A DNA stretch of 64,000 nt, from contig NZ_SOCP01000008.1 of the NCBI RefSeq assembly GCF_004364325.1, positions 310,001-374,000 of the forward strand, given 5' to 3'. This document shows positions 8,092 through 15,947 of the stretch, piece after piece; position 1 is the first letter of the stretch; every line of letters begins with the position of its first letter. This DNA is from Actinophytocola oryzae. GTDB taxonomy: Bacteria > Actinomycetota > Actinomycetes > Mycobacteriales > Pseudonocardiaceae. The position numbers and the translations under genes are program-made. The notes below the pieces were generated by a model, which saw only the letters and a list, made by a program, of their open reading frames with translations, did no database searches and was not told the DNA's origin.

Positions 8092-9519
8092 CTACCAGCG
8101 GTAGTAGTTGCCCTGGGTCTGCACGTTCAGCTCGTCCATGTGGACGAACTTCGCCGGGTTGGTCCTCGGGTCGTTGATGCTCAGGACGTCGAAGCCCTTG
8201 CCGAGATCGGACGAGAAGATGTACCCGTTGTAGTAGTAGGCCGACCAGGTGCCGCCGCCCGTGTTGGGGTCCGCGGCTGGCCCGCGCTCGAAGAAGCCGA
8301 TCTTCTTCGGGTGCGCCGAGTTGGTGAAGTCCCACACCTGGACCCCGCCCATGTACCAGGACTGGACCATGATGTCCTTGCCGGGCACCGGGATGAGCGA
8401 GCCGTTGTGGGCGACGCAGTTCTCCGAGTCGTCCTGGTAGCGGTCGATCTTGAAGTAGCTGCGGAACACCAGCTTGCGCTGGTCACCACGACCGACGATG
8501 TCGTAGATGCCGTCCGCGCCGCGGTCGGGGCCGATCGCGGCGTTGCAGGTCGCGAGGCCGCCGCCGCCGAGCTCGTCGGTGAAGATGACCTTGGTGCCCG
8601 CGTTGTTGAATGTCGCCGAGTGCCAGAACGCGAAGTGCACGGTGTCCTCGACCCGGTTGATCACGCGGGGTGCCGTGCGGTTGGAGATGTCGAACAGGAC
8701 ACCGTCACCCATGCAGGCGCCCGCGGCCAGGTCCTTCTCCGGGTACACGGTCATGTCGTGGCAGCCCGAGGTGTCGACGCCACCGGAGGTGCCGCTGCCG
8801 GTGTCGGGGCCGTCGTAGCCGCCGTCCGGGAACAGCACCGGCGTCGACACGACCTTGGCCGCCGTCGGGTTGCGCAGCGGCACCTCGACGATGGAGATCA
8901 GGTCGTGCGGCGGCTGGCACTTCGCGATCGTGGTCGACGGACCGTACGACTGCACGTACAGGTAGGCCGTCCTGCGGTCCTTCGACGGCACCAGCGTGTG
9001 CGTGTGCGAGCCGCACGCGGTCTCCACGGACTTGATGTACCTCGGCGCCCGCTTGTCGGAGATGTCGAAGATCTTGATGCCCTCCCAGTACGGCAGCGAG
9101 CCGTCGTTCTGGGCCACTGACGTGCAGGAGTCGTCGCTGCGCCTGGAGTCAGTCGACAGGAAGAGCAGGTTCCCCGTGACCGAGACGTCGTTCTGGGAGC
9201 CCGGGCAGAGCACCTGGGTCAGGATCTTGGTCTTCTTGGGGTTCTTGATGTCGTAGATGGTGAAGCCGTCGTAGTTGCCCTGGAACGCGTACCTGCCCTG
9301 GAACGCGAGGTCCGTGCCGGTGGACGTGCTGTTGGCGAGCGGAGCGGTTTGCGGGATGTTCAGCTCGTGCTTCATGTTCGGGCTGGTGACGATCTCGTCC
9401 GGGCCAGGGATCTCCTGGGCCGCGGCCAGTGGGGCCGAGATCGTGCCGAGCGCCAGTGCGGCAGCGCCGATCGCGGCGACCGTCACTCTTCGTCGCCAGC
9501 CGTGCAGGGTCGAGCTCAC
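8092..9519 (-). CDS. Secreted LVIVD-repeat beta-propeller-like protein
   Basis: 475 residues from GTG at 9519, chosen because GAGGAGGGG lies 8-9 bases upstream; an in-frame GTG at 9555 lacks one. A twin-Arg-containing signal peptide (GWRRRVTVAAIGAAALALG) ends near AAAQE. The mature protein has repeated units of the type FDISDKRAPRYI, YDIKNPKKTKIL and WDFTNSAHPKKI, which define LVIVD repeats, thought to fold like a propeller, plus paired Cys. Molecular function is unknown. It is divergent from a DUF305 lipoprotein, and the two share a 92-base control region, so joint expression is plausible. Confidence 0.85.
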   Translation of the reverse strand: MSSTLHGWRRRVTVAAIGAAALALGTISAPLAAAQEIPGPDEIVTSPNMKHELNIPQTAPLANSTSTGTDLAFQGRYAFQGNYDGFTIYDIKNPKKTKILTQVLCPGSQNDVSVTGNLLFLSTDSRRSDDSCTSVAQNDGSLPYWEGIKIFDISDKRAPRYIKSVETACGSHTHTLVPSKDRRTAYLYVQSYGPSTTIAKCQPPHDLISIVEVPLRNPTAAKVVSTPVLFPDGGYDGPDTGSGTSGGVDTSGCHDMTVYPEKDLAAGACMGDGVLFDISNRTAPRVINRVEDTVHFAFWHSATFNNAGTKVIFTDELGGGGLATCNAAIGPDRGADGIYDIVGRGDQRKLVFRSYFKIDRYQDDSENCVAHNGSLIPVPGKDIMVQSWYMGGVQVWDFTNSAHPKKIGFFERGPAADPNTGGGTWSAYYYNGYIFSSDLGKGFDVLSINDPRTNPAKFVHMDELNVQTQGNYYRW

Positions 9520-9611
9520 GACAGGTGTCCCCTCCTCGTGCCGTTGGGATGACACATTATGAGCAGGTAAGTCAGGAATAAACTAGATCTAATCCAGCGA
9601 TCCGCCGGCAG

Positions 9612-10295
9612 ATGGGAAACCGTTTTCCTGTGAGCAAGACATACTGGACATACCGGCGCTCCGTAGTCGTGCTCGGGGCTGTCCTCGCGCTCGGTCCCCT
9701 GGCCGCCTGCAGCACCACGCCGCCCCCGCCGAGCAACCCCGGGCCGGTGATCGTTCCTGGCAGACCTGGTGAGGAGGCCAGCACAATCGCGCCTGGCGAG
9801 GCCACCGGGATCGACGTGCCGGAGCCCAACGACGCCGACAAGCACTTCATGCAGGACATGATCGTTCATCACCAACAGGCGATCTGGATGTCGGACCTCG
9901 CGCCGGAGCGGGCTTCGTCAAGAGACGTAAAAGAGCTGGCAAGCCGCATCTCCGACGTCCAGGGGCTCGAGATCGGCGCCATGAACCGCTGGCTGTCCCT
10001 GCACGCGGTACCGACGGTCAACCCGACCGCGCCCGACCACCACACCGCGGGCGACCACGGCGCGATGCCCGGCATGGCCACCCAGGAGCAGCTCGACCAG
10101 CTCCGGAACGCCAGGGGCGCCGCCTTCGACACGCTCTGGCTGCAGCTGATGATCGCCCACCACCAGGGCGCGCTGACCATGGCCGAGGAGGTCCGCCAGA
10201 AGGGCCTGGACGTGAAGGTCCAGGAGATCGCCGACGACGTGGTGGTCGAGCAGACCGACGAGATCCAGCGCATGCGGGCGTGGCTGAACGGCTGA
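9612..10295 (+). CDS. DUF305 family lipoprotein
   Basis: 227 residues (or 221 if GTG at 9630 is used, which puts the signal peptide right at the start). A lipobox LAAC follows a hydrophobic stretch, then a Pro-rich linker and two DUF305 halves, each with the family's His-rich motif: FMQDMIVHHQQAIWM and LMIAHHQGALTMAEE. DUF305 proteins are ferritin-like helical bundles seen near metal-handling genes; the repeated HH and Met residues suggest metal binding, which is inference. Expected at the outer face of the membrane. Confidence 0.88.
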   Translation: MGNRFPVSKTYWTYRRSVVVLGAVLALGPLAACSTTPPPPSNPGPVIVPGRPGEEASTIAPGEATGIDVPEPNDADKHFMQDMIVHHQQAIWMSDLAPERASSRDVKELASRISDVQGLEIGAMNRWLSLHAVPTVNPTAPDHHTAGDHGAMPGMATQEQLDQLRNARGAAFDTLWLQLMIAHHQGALTMAEEVRQKGLDVKVQEIADDVVVEQTDEIQRMRAWLNG

Positions 10296-10339
10296 GGAGA
10301 AACCCGCAGGCCAACTGTCGGGGCGGCTCGATAGCATCA

Positions 10340-10370
10340 GGCATGCATGCAATCAAGAGGCGTGCATGCC
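10340..10370. promoter_or_regulatory. Inverted repeat in the thrS leader
   Basis: GGCATGCA (10340-10347) and TGCATGCC (10363-10370) form a perfect 8-bp inverted repeat with a 15-base spacer, ending 20 bases before the thrS start. It could be an operator or an RNA hairpin at the ribosome-binding region. It does not resemble a T-box. Confidence 0.4.
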
Positions 10371-10390
10371 AGCCAATCTGAGGAGTAACC

Positions 10391-12415
10391 GTGTCCGAGT
10401 CGCGTCCGTCTGCCGCCGAACCCACCCCGCGCGTGGTGGTGCCGGCAGGCACCACGGCGGGCGCGGCGGTCCGCGAGGCGGGTCTGCCGGGCAAGGGCCC
10501 CGACGCCGTCGTCGTGGTCCGCGACGCCGAGGGCCGCCTGCGTGACCTGTCCTGGACCCCGTCGGCCGACGCCGAGGTCGAGGCCGTCGCCGCCGACACC
10601 GAGGACGGCCGCGCGGTCATCCGGCACTCGGCCGCGCACGTGCTGGCCCAGGCCGTGCAGCAGCAGTTTCCGGACGCCAAGCTCGGCATCGGGCCGCCCG
10701 TGCGCGACGGCTTCTACTACGACTTCGACGTGGACAAGCCGTTCACCCCCGAGGACCTCGCCGCCCTCGAGAAGCGGATGAAGCAGATCGTCAAGGCTTC
10801 GCAGCGGTTCTCCCGCCGCGTGGTCGAGTCGGTCGACGCCGCCAGGCAGGAGCTGGCCGCCGAGCCGTACAAGCTCGAGCTGGTGGACATCAAGTCCGAC
10901 GTCGACACCGACGAGGTCATGGAGGTCGGCGGCGGCGAGCTGACCATCTACGACAACCTCGACCCGCGCAGCGGCGAGCAGGTGTGGGGCGACCTGTGCC
11001 GCGGTCCGCACGTGCCGACCACCAAGCACATCCCGGCGTTCAAGCTGACCCGCGTCGCGGCCGCGTACTGGCGGGGCAGCGAGAGGAACCCGCAGCTGCA
11101 GCGCATCTACGGCACCGCGTGGGAGTCGCAGGAGGCCCAGGACGCCTACCTGGAGCGCCTGGCCGAGGCCGAGCGGCGCGACCACCGCAGGCTGGGCACC
11201 GAGCTGGACCTGTTCTCCTTCCCGGAGGAGATCGGTTCCGGGCTGCCGCTGTTCCACCCCAAGGGCGGCATCGTCCGCCGCGAGATGGAGAACTACTCGC
11301 GCAAGCGGCACGAGGAGGCCGGCTACGAGTTCGTGAACACCCCGCACATCAGCAAGGCCGGGCTGTTCTACACCTCGGGGCACCTGCCCTACTACGCCGA
11401 CACCATGTTCCCCCCGCTCAAGCTGGAGGACGAGGAGTACTACCTCAAGGCGATGAACTGCCCGATGCACCACCTGATCTTCAGGTCGCGCGGGCGGTCC
11501 TACCGTGAGCTGCCGCTGCGGCTGTTCGAGTTCGGCACCGTGTACCGGTACGAGAAGTCCGGCGTGGTGCACGGGCTCACCCGCGTCCGCGGCCTGACCA
11601 TGGACGACTCGCACATCTACTGCACCAAGGAGCAGATGCCCGGCGAGCTGCGGTCACTGCTGGCGTTCGTGCTGAACCTGCTCGCCGACTACGGCCTGTC
11701 GGACTTCTACCTCGAACTGTCCACCAAGGGCGACACCGGCAAGTTCATCGGCTCGGACGAGGAGTGGGCGGAGGCCACCGAGACCCTGCGGCAGGCCGCC
11801 GTCGACTCCGGCCTCGACCTGGTGCCCGACCCGGGCGGCGCGGCCTACTACGGCCCGAAGATCTCGGTGCAGGCCAAGGACGCGATCGGCCGTTCGTGGC
11901 AGATGTCCACCATCCAGGTCGACTTCAACCACCCGAAGCGGTTCGAGCTGGCCTACACCGCCTCCGACGGCTCCCGTCAGATGCCGGTGGTGCTGCACCG
12001 TGCCCTGTTCGGGTCGATCGAGCGGTTCTTCGGGGTGCTGACCGAGCACTACGCGGGTGCGTTCCCGGCCTGGCTGTCACCCGTCCAGGTGATGGGAATC
12101 CCGATCGCGGACGAGCACGTCGCGCACCTGGAGTCCGTGGTCGGCGAGCTGCGTGCACGGGGCATCCGCGCGGAGGTCGACTCCTCCGACGACCGCATGC
12201 AGAAGAAGATCCGCAACCACACCACCCAGAAGATCCCGTTCATGCTCCTGGCCGGCGCCAAGGACGTCGAGGCGGGCGCGGTCTCGTTCCGCTTCCGCGA
12301 CGGCACCCAGATCAACGGCGTCCCGGTCGACGAGGCGGTACGCACCGTCGTCGAGTGGGTCGAGCGGCGTGAGAACGCCTCGCCCTCGGCCGAGTCGGTG
12401 AAGGCCGGGCAGTAG
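10391..12415 (+). CDS. thrS: Threonyl-tRNA synthetase
   Basis: 674 residues, full length for class II ThrRS, cytoplasmic. N-terminal TGS-like domain, then the editing/SAD domain with HSAAH (about residue 79), catalytic core from about 240 with motif 2 region FEFGTVYRYEKSGVVHGL, zinc/active-site context KAMNCPMHH and motif 3 near VVLHRALFGSIERF, then the anticodon-binding domain. GTG start with GAGGAG 8 bases upstream. In mycobacteria thrS also begins this gene block and is followed by a HIT protein, pgsA and the PIM genes, as here. Confidence 0.98.
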   Translation: MSESRPSAAEPTPRVVVPAGTTAGAAVREAGLPGKGPDAVVVVRDAEGRLRDLSWTPSADAEVEAVAADTEDGRAVIRHSAAHVLAQAVQQQFPDAKLGIGPPVRDGFYYDFDVDKPFTPEDLAALEKRMKQIVKASQRFSRRVVESVDAARQELAAEPYKLELVDIKSDVDTDEVMEVGGGELTIYDNLDPRSGEQVWGDLCRGPHVPTTKHIPAFKLTRVAAAYWRGSERNPQLQRIYGTAWESQEAQDAYLERLAEAERRDHRRLGTELDLFSFPEEIGSGLPLFHPKGGIVRREMENYSRKRHEEAGYEFVNTPHISKAGLFYTSGHLPYYADTMFPPLKLEDEEYYLKAMNCPMHHLIFRSRGRSYRELPLRLFEFGTVYRYEKSGVVHGLTRVRGLTMDDSHIYCTKEQMPGELRSLLAFVLNLLADYGLSDFYLELSTKGDTGKFIGSDEEWAEATETLRQAAVDSGLDLVPDPGGAAYYGPKISVQAKDAIGRSWQMSTIQVDFNHPKRFELAYTASDGSRQMPVVLHRALFGSIERFFGVLTEHYAGAFPAWLSPVQVMGIPIADEHVAHLESVVGELRARGIRAEVDSSDDRMQKKIRNHTTQKIPFMLLAGAKDVEAGAVSFRFRDGTQINGVPVDEAVRTVVEWVERRENASPSAESVKAGQ

Positions 12416-12480
12416 CCCCACCAGCCATCCTCGCTCGCTGGCCCGCCGCGCGTTGGTGACCGGACACTAGGATTCAGTCC

Positions 12481-13044
12481 ATGGCCGGTGCGGAGTTCGT
12501 CGAGGAGTTCGTCGAGCAGGATGGCGTCGGGGTGCGCGACGAGCTGCAGCGCCTGTGGACGCCGCATCGGATGGCCTACATCCGGGGCGAGAACAAGCCG
12601 GTCGGCGAGGAGTCCGACGGGTGCCCGTTCTGTCGGCTTCCCGGCCTGGACAACGCCGACGCCCTGATCGTCGCGCGCGGGGTGCTCGTCTACGGGGTGC
12701 TCAACCTGTACCCGTACAACCCCGGGCACCTGATGGTGGTGCCGTACCGGCACGTGGCCGACTACACGGAGCTGACGGCGAAGGAGACCGTCGAGCTGGC
12801 GGAGTTCACCCAGAAGGCGATGACCGTCACCCGGTCGGTGTCGTCGCCCCACGGTTTCAACGTGGGGATGAACCAGGGCGTGATCGCTGGTGCGGGCATA
12901 GCGGCGCACCTGCACCAGCACGTGGTCCCGCGATGGGGTGGGGACTCGAACTTCATGCCGGTGATCGGGCACACCAAGGTGCTGCCGCAGCTGCTGGGCC
13001 AGACCCGCGCGCTGCTGGCCGACGCGTGGGACGAGATGCCCTGA
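12481..13044 (+). CDS. HIT-family hydrolase/phosphorylase (Ap4A-phosphorylase-like)
   Basis: 187 residues. N-terminal CPFC (one half of a zinc site) and the histidine triad HLHQHVVPRW near residue 146; NLYPYNPGHLMVVPYRHV is the conserved fold core. It matches the HIT protein encoded between thrS and pgsA in mycobacteria (Rv2613c), described as a diadenosine-tetraphosphate phosphorylase. Length and zinc Cys support that subgroup, while the exact nucleotide substrate is inferred. It lies 65 bases after thrS. Confidence 0.9.
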   Translation: MAGAEFVEEFVEQDGVGVRDELQRLWTPHRMAYIRGENKPVGEESDGCPFCRLPGLDNADALIVARGVLVYGVLNLYPYNPGHLMVVPYRHVADYTELTAKETVELAEFTQKAMTVTRSVSSPHGFNVGMNQGVIAGAGIAAHLHQHVVPRWGGDSNFMPVIGHTKVLPQLLGQTRALLADAWDEMP

Positions 13045-13080
13045 CAGCCCTCTCCCGGGCGGGGAAGAGGGCTGTCAGGG
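13039..13080. terminator. Bidirectional terminator between the HIT and YceI genes
   Basis: Perfect 15-bp stem CCCTGACAGCCCTCT / AGAGGGCTGTCAGGG with a 12-base loop. It includes the HIT stop codon and lies 16 bases from the end of the convergent yceI-like gene, so it can serve both. Confidence 0.8.
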
Positions 13081-13096
13081 CATGCCGGAGTCGGGC

Positions 13097-13663
13097 TCAG
13101 GCCTCCGGCTTGCGCAGGTTGGCCTCGACCTCGAGGTGGATGTCGACCCTGTCGCTCACGATGGCGACACCGTTCTGGACGGCACCGAAGTTGACGTTGA
13201 AGTCCTTGCGGTTGATGGACGCGGTGGCGGAGAAGCCTGCCACGGTCCCGCCCGCGAGGGGGTTCTCGCCGATACCGTTGAGCTCGAAGGTCAGCGGGAC
13301 GACCTTGGTGACACCCTTGAGCGTCAGCTCGCCGTCGAGGACGTACTTGTCGCCGTCCTGGCGGGCGCCGGATGCCTTGTAGGTCATGGTCGGGTAGGTC
13401 TCGACCTCGAAGAAGTCGGCGGAGCGCAGGTGGTTGTCGCGCTGCTCCTGGTTGGTCGTGATCGAGTCGAGCCCGATCTCGATGTCGACGGACGACTCGA
13501 GCGGGTTCTCAGCCGTGGTGATGGTGCCCTTGACGTCGGCGAACCGCCCGCGAACCTTCGTGACGACCAGGTGGCGGACGGAGAAGCCTGCCTCGGTGTG
13601 CGCCGGGTCGATGTCCCAGGTGCCGGCGACGTAACCCGGGATCTCGAGGGCGGTGCTGCTCAT
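13097..13663 (-). CDS. YceI family protein (polyisoprenoid-binding, lipocalin-like)
   Basis: 188 residues with the family's opening GTWDIDPAHTEAGFSVRHL, the central SADFFEVETYPTMTY and GELTLKGVTKVVPL. No signal peptide, so probably cytoplasmic, as in many actinobacterial members. YceI proteins form a lipocalin-like barrel that binds polyisoprenoid or similar amphipathic ligands; the actual ligand here is unknown. Divergent from a MarR regulator across a 103-base region with repeat motifs, which suggests direct control by that regulator. Confidence 0.92.
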   Translation of the reverse strand: MSSTALEIPGYVAGTWDIDPAHTEAGFSVRHLVVTKVRGRFADVKGTITTAENPLESSVDIEIGLDSITTNQEQRDNHLRSADFFEVETYPTMTYKASGARQDGDKYVLDGELTLKGVTKVVPLTFELNGIGENPLAGGTVAGFSATASINRKDFNVNFGAVQNGVAIVSDRVDIHLEVEANLRKPEA

Positions 13664-13688
13664 GTGAAGAATCCTCCGAACAAGATGA

Positions 13689-13755
13689 TTGAACGATCAG
13701 TTGTTGAGCGATCAACGGCGACCCTACACCTACATACTTGAGAGTTCAACAAGTA
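13689..13755. promoter_or_regulatory. Candidate MarR operators between yceI-like and marR-like genes
   Basis: Two direct repeats, TTGAACGATCA (13689-13699) and TTGAGCGATCA (13704-13714), lie near the yceI side. Near the regulator side there is a nested palindrome: outer arms TACTTG/CAAGTA (13735-13740, 13750-13755) and inner TTGA-N4-TCAA (13738-13749). MarR proteins usually repress from such intergenic palindromes. Confidence 0.5.
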
Positions 13756-13766
13756 CACTGGTGACC

Positions 13767-14267
13767 ATGTCCGACATCCGGTGGTTGACCGAACGCGAGC
13801 AAGAGGTCTGGCGTTCGTTCCTGTCGGCGTCCCTTGGGCTGTCCGACGCACTGGCCAGGCAGTTGCAGCGGGACGCCGCGATGCCGCACGCCTACTACGA
13901 GATCCTGGTCGCACTGTCGGAGGCCCCCGATCGCACCCTGAGAATGAGTGAGCTGGCAGGCATCCGCAACTCGTCCCGAAGCCGCCTCTCCCACGCGATC
14001 GCGAGGCTGGAGGAGACCGGCTGGGTCCGCCGCAGAGGCTGCCCGACTGACAAGAGAGGCTCGTACGCAATCCTCACCGATGCCGGCTACGCGGCACTGG
14101 AAGCAGCAGCCCCAGGCCACGTGACAGAGGTGCGCGAGAAGCTGTTCGACCAGCTGACACCCGAACAGGTGGAACAACTGGGCGAAATCAGCGCGGCCAT
14201 CCAACGCGGCCTGGGCAACCTCCCCCCGATCACCTGCCCCAGCCTGACAGCAGAAGGCCGCGACTGA
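13767..14267 (+). CDS. MarR family transcriptional regulator
   Basis: 166 residues. Winged helix with MSELAGIRNSSRSRLSHAIARLEETGWVRR as recognition region (written here only as the segment around residues 60-90) and wing CPTDKRGSYAILTDAG. ATG at 13767 is chosen; the frame is open further upstream, and an in-frame GTG sits at 13761. Divergent from the YceI gene, so most likely autoregulatory and controlling yceI, perhaps in response to a hydrophobic or phenolic ligand. The half-site TTCAA in its promoter also appears in the palindrome before the dioxygenase gene at 44542. Confidence 0.9.
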   Translation: MSDIRWLTEREQEVWRSFLSASLGLSDALARQLQRDAAMPHAYYEILVALSEAPDRTLRMSELAGIRNSSRSRLSHAIARLEETGWVRRRGCPTDKRGSYAILTDAGYAALEAAAPGHVTEVREKLFDQLTPEQVEQLGEISAAIQRGLGNLPPITCPSLTAEGRD

Positions 14268-14299
14268 CCGAGCAACAGCAGCAAGCCACTCCACCACCC

Positions 14300-14866
14300 C
14301 GCCCACACGAGACCTCCACCACGAGAGGTCCAGCCAGCCAGCACCAGGCACCGCGACCACGCAACACCACAGCCGGGTCGCCGCGGCGGCCCGGCAGCGC
14401 AGGGCCGGGAGAGCGGAAGAGTGGCCGGAAAACCGAACCCTGGGGAGGCCCGCACCGGGGCAGGCAGGCGCCGCGACCAGGCAACACCGCTGGTGGGTCG
14501 CCACGGGCCTGGCAACGCAGGGGCCGGGGAGAGCAGGGCGAAGGGTCGCACGAGGGACTTGGGGAAGGCCCCGCACCAAAGCGGGTAAGCCCCACCAGCA
14601 ACATCATTAGTGGGTTGCAGCTGGGCCGGCCTGGCAAGGCACGGCCGGGGGAGAGCAGGCCACGAGAGCGGCCCGGAAGAGCGAACCCTGGAATGCCTCG
14701 CACGAAGGCGGATGGCGGGACCCAGGCAGCACCGTTAGTGGGGTCGCCGCGCCCCGGACATGGCAACGCAAGGGCGGGGCCAAAGAGGGCCGCGGGTGCA
14801 ACCCCAAGAGCGAACCCCAAGAAAGCCCCGCTCCGAAAGCGAAGAGATGGTGCAACCACGCAAGGC
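14300..14866. repeat. Degenerate tandem repeats of about 125 bp, roughly four units
   Basis: Four related blocks can be followed by eye. Each has a stretch like CAACACC...GGGTCGCC, then CTGGCAACGCAGGGCCGGGGAGAG, then AGCGAACCCTGG and GCACxGAAGC. Approximate unit starts are 14350, 14470, 14595 and 14725. Identity is much lower than in the adjoining 138-bp array. No credible coding frame; stop-free frames reflect GC content. Confidence 0.6.
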
Positions 14867-15275
14867 GTGAGTGGGCCGCCGGTGTCTGGACTGACGAGCA
14901 CGGAAGTTCCTGTGCGAGGTACGAGCCCAGGGGCTTGCGCGCGCAGGAGGGAAGACGCCGGGTGAAGGCCCGCTCACCCGCGAGCGGAGCGAGCCAATGT
15001 CGCTGTGAGTGGGCCGCCGGTGTCTGGACTGACGAGCACGGAAGTTCCTGTGCGAGGTACGAGCCCAGGGGCTTGCGCGCGCAGGAGGGAAGACGCCGGG
15101 TGAAGGCCCGGTCACCCGCGAGCGGAGCGAGCCAATGTCGCTGTGAGTGGGCCGCCGGTGTCTGGACTGACGAGCACGGAAGTTCCTGTGCGAGGTACGA
15201 GCCCAGGGGCTTGCGCGCGCAGGAGGGAAGACGCCGGGTGAAGGCCCGCTCACCCGCGAGCGGAGCGAGCCAATT
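14867..15275. repeat. Tandem array: 138-bp unit, three copies
   Basis: Units begin at 14867, 15005 and 15143 with GTGAGTGGGCCGCCGGTGTC. Exact period is 138 bases; units 1-3 differ at a single visible base (CGCTCACC versus CGGTCACC in unit 2). The third stops matching at GCCAAT and continues TAGACACAG. Since 138 is divisible by 3, open frames run through on both strands, but none has a ribosome site. Related partial copies occur at 22856-22983 (reverse) and about 36145-36180. The array lies between the MarR gene and pgsA. Confidence 0.95.
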
Positions 15276-15335
15276 AGACACAGTAGGCTCCAGTGAGCCA
15301 CCCTGCCGCCCCACGTCGTGAGGCCTGTCCGCCCC

Positions 15336-15947
15336 ATGCTGAACATCTTCGCCAGAGCATCTGTCTCACGTGTCACGGACCCGATGGGCGCCGCGCTGGT
15401 CAGGGTCGGGCTCACACCCAACGCGATGACGCTGTTCGGCACAGCCGGCGCGGTCGGGTTCGCGCTCTGGCTGTTCCCCACGGGCCACCTCCTGGCAGGC
15501 ACCTTCGCCGTCTGGGGCTTCGTGATGCTCGACCTGCTCGACGGCGCGATGGCCCGCGCGAAGGGCGGCGGCACCAAGTTCGGCGCCGTGCTCGACTCGA
15601 CGTGTGACCGGATCGCCGACGGTGCCCTCATGGCCGCCATCGCCTGGTACGCCCTCGTGGTCGCCGACAGCCGTCTCCTCGGCGTTGCCGCGCTGATCTG
15701 CTTGGTGCTCGGCCAGGTCATCTCCTACGTCAAGGCACGGGCCGAGGCCTCCGGCCTCTCGGCGAACGTCGGGCTCGTCGAGCGTGCCGAGCGGCTGATC
15801 ATCGCCCTGGTGGGGACCGGTCTGCAGGGGCTCGACGTGCCGCACGCGGTCGACGTGGCACTGTGGCTGCTCGTCGTCGGCTCGGTCATCACGGTGGGAC
15901 AGCGGCTGGTCGCGGTGCGTCAGTCGGCGGCAGCGGAGGCCACATGA
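15336..15947 (+). CDS. pgsA: CDP-alcohol phosphatidyltransferase (phosphatidylinositol-phosphate synthase)
   Basis: 203 residues, membrane protein with about six helices. The CDP-alcohol phosphotransferase signature D-G-x2-A-R-x8-G-x3-D-x3-D is complete: DLLDGAMARAKGGGTKFG followed by AVLDSTCDR. It joins CDP-diacylglycerol with inositol phosphate, giving the precursor for PIM lipids. ATG at 15336 aligns with the mycobacterial protein start; an in-frame GTG at 15318 is an alternative. Its stop overlaps the next start (ATGA), so it opens a tightly coupled pgsA-patA-pimA operon. Confidence 0.94.
   Translation: MLNIFARASVSRVTDPMGAALVRVGLTPNAMTLFGTAGAVGFALWLFPTGHLLAGTFAVWGFVMLDLLDGAMARAKGGGTKFGAVLDSTCDRIADGALMAAIAWYALVVADSRLLGVAALICLVLGQVISYVKARAEASGLSANVGLVERAERLIIALVGTGLQGLDVPHAVDVALWLLVVGSVITVGQRLVAVRQSAAAEAT

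Noticed and set aside
10320..10390. T-box leader for thrS
   Set aside because: Too short (95 bases from the previous gene) and lacks the T-box consensus; only a simple palindrome is present.
14867..15275. CRISPR array
   Set aside because: Units abut with no variable spacers, are far too long, and no cas genes are present.
14607..15321. Long open frames through the 138-bp array on both strands
   Set aside because: They exist only because 138 is a multiple of three in stop-poor DNA; no ribosome site, no codon bias, and no reason for both strands to code.
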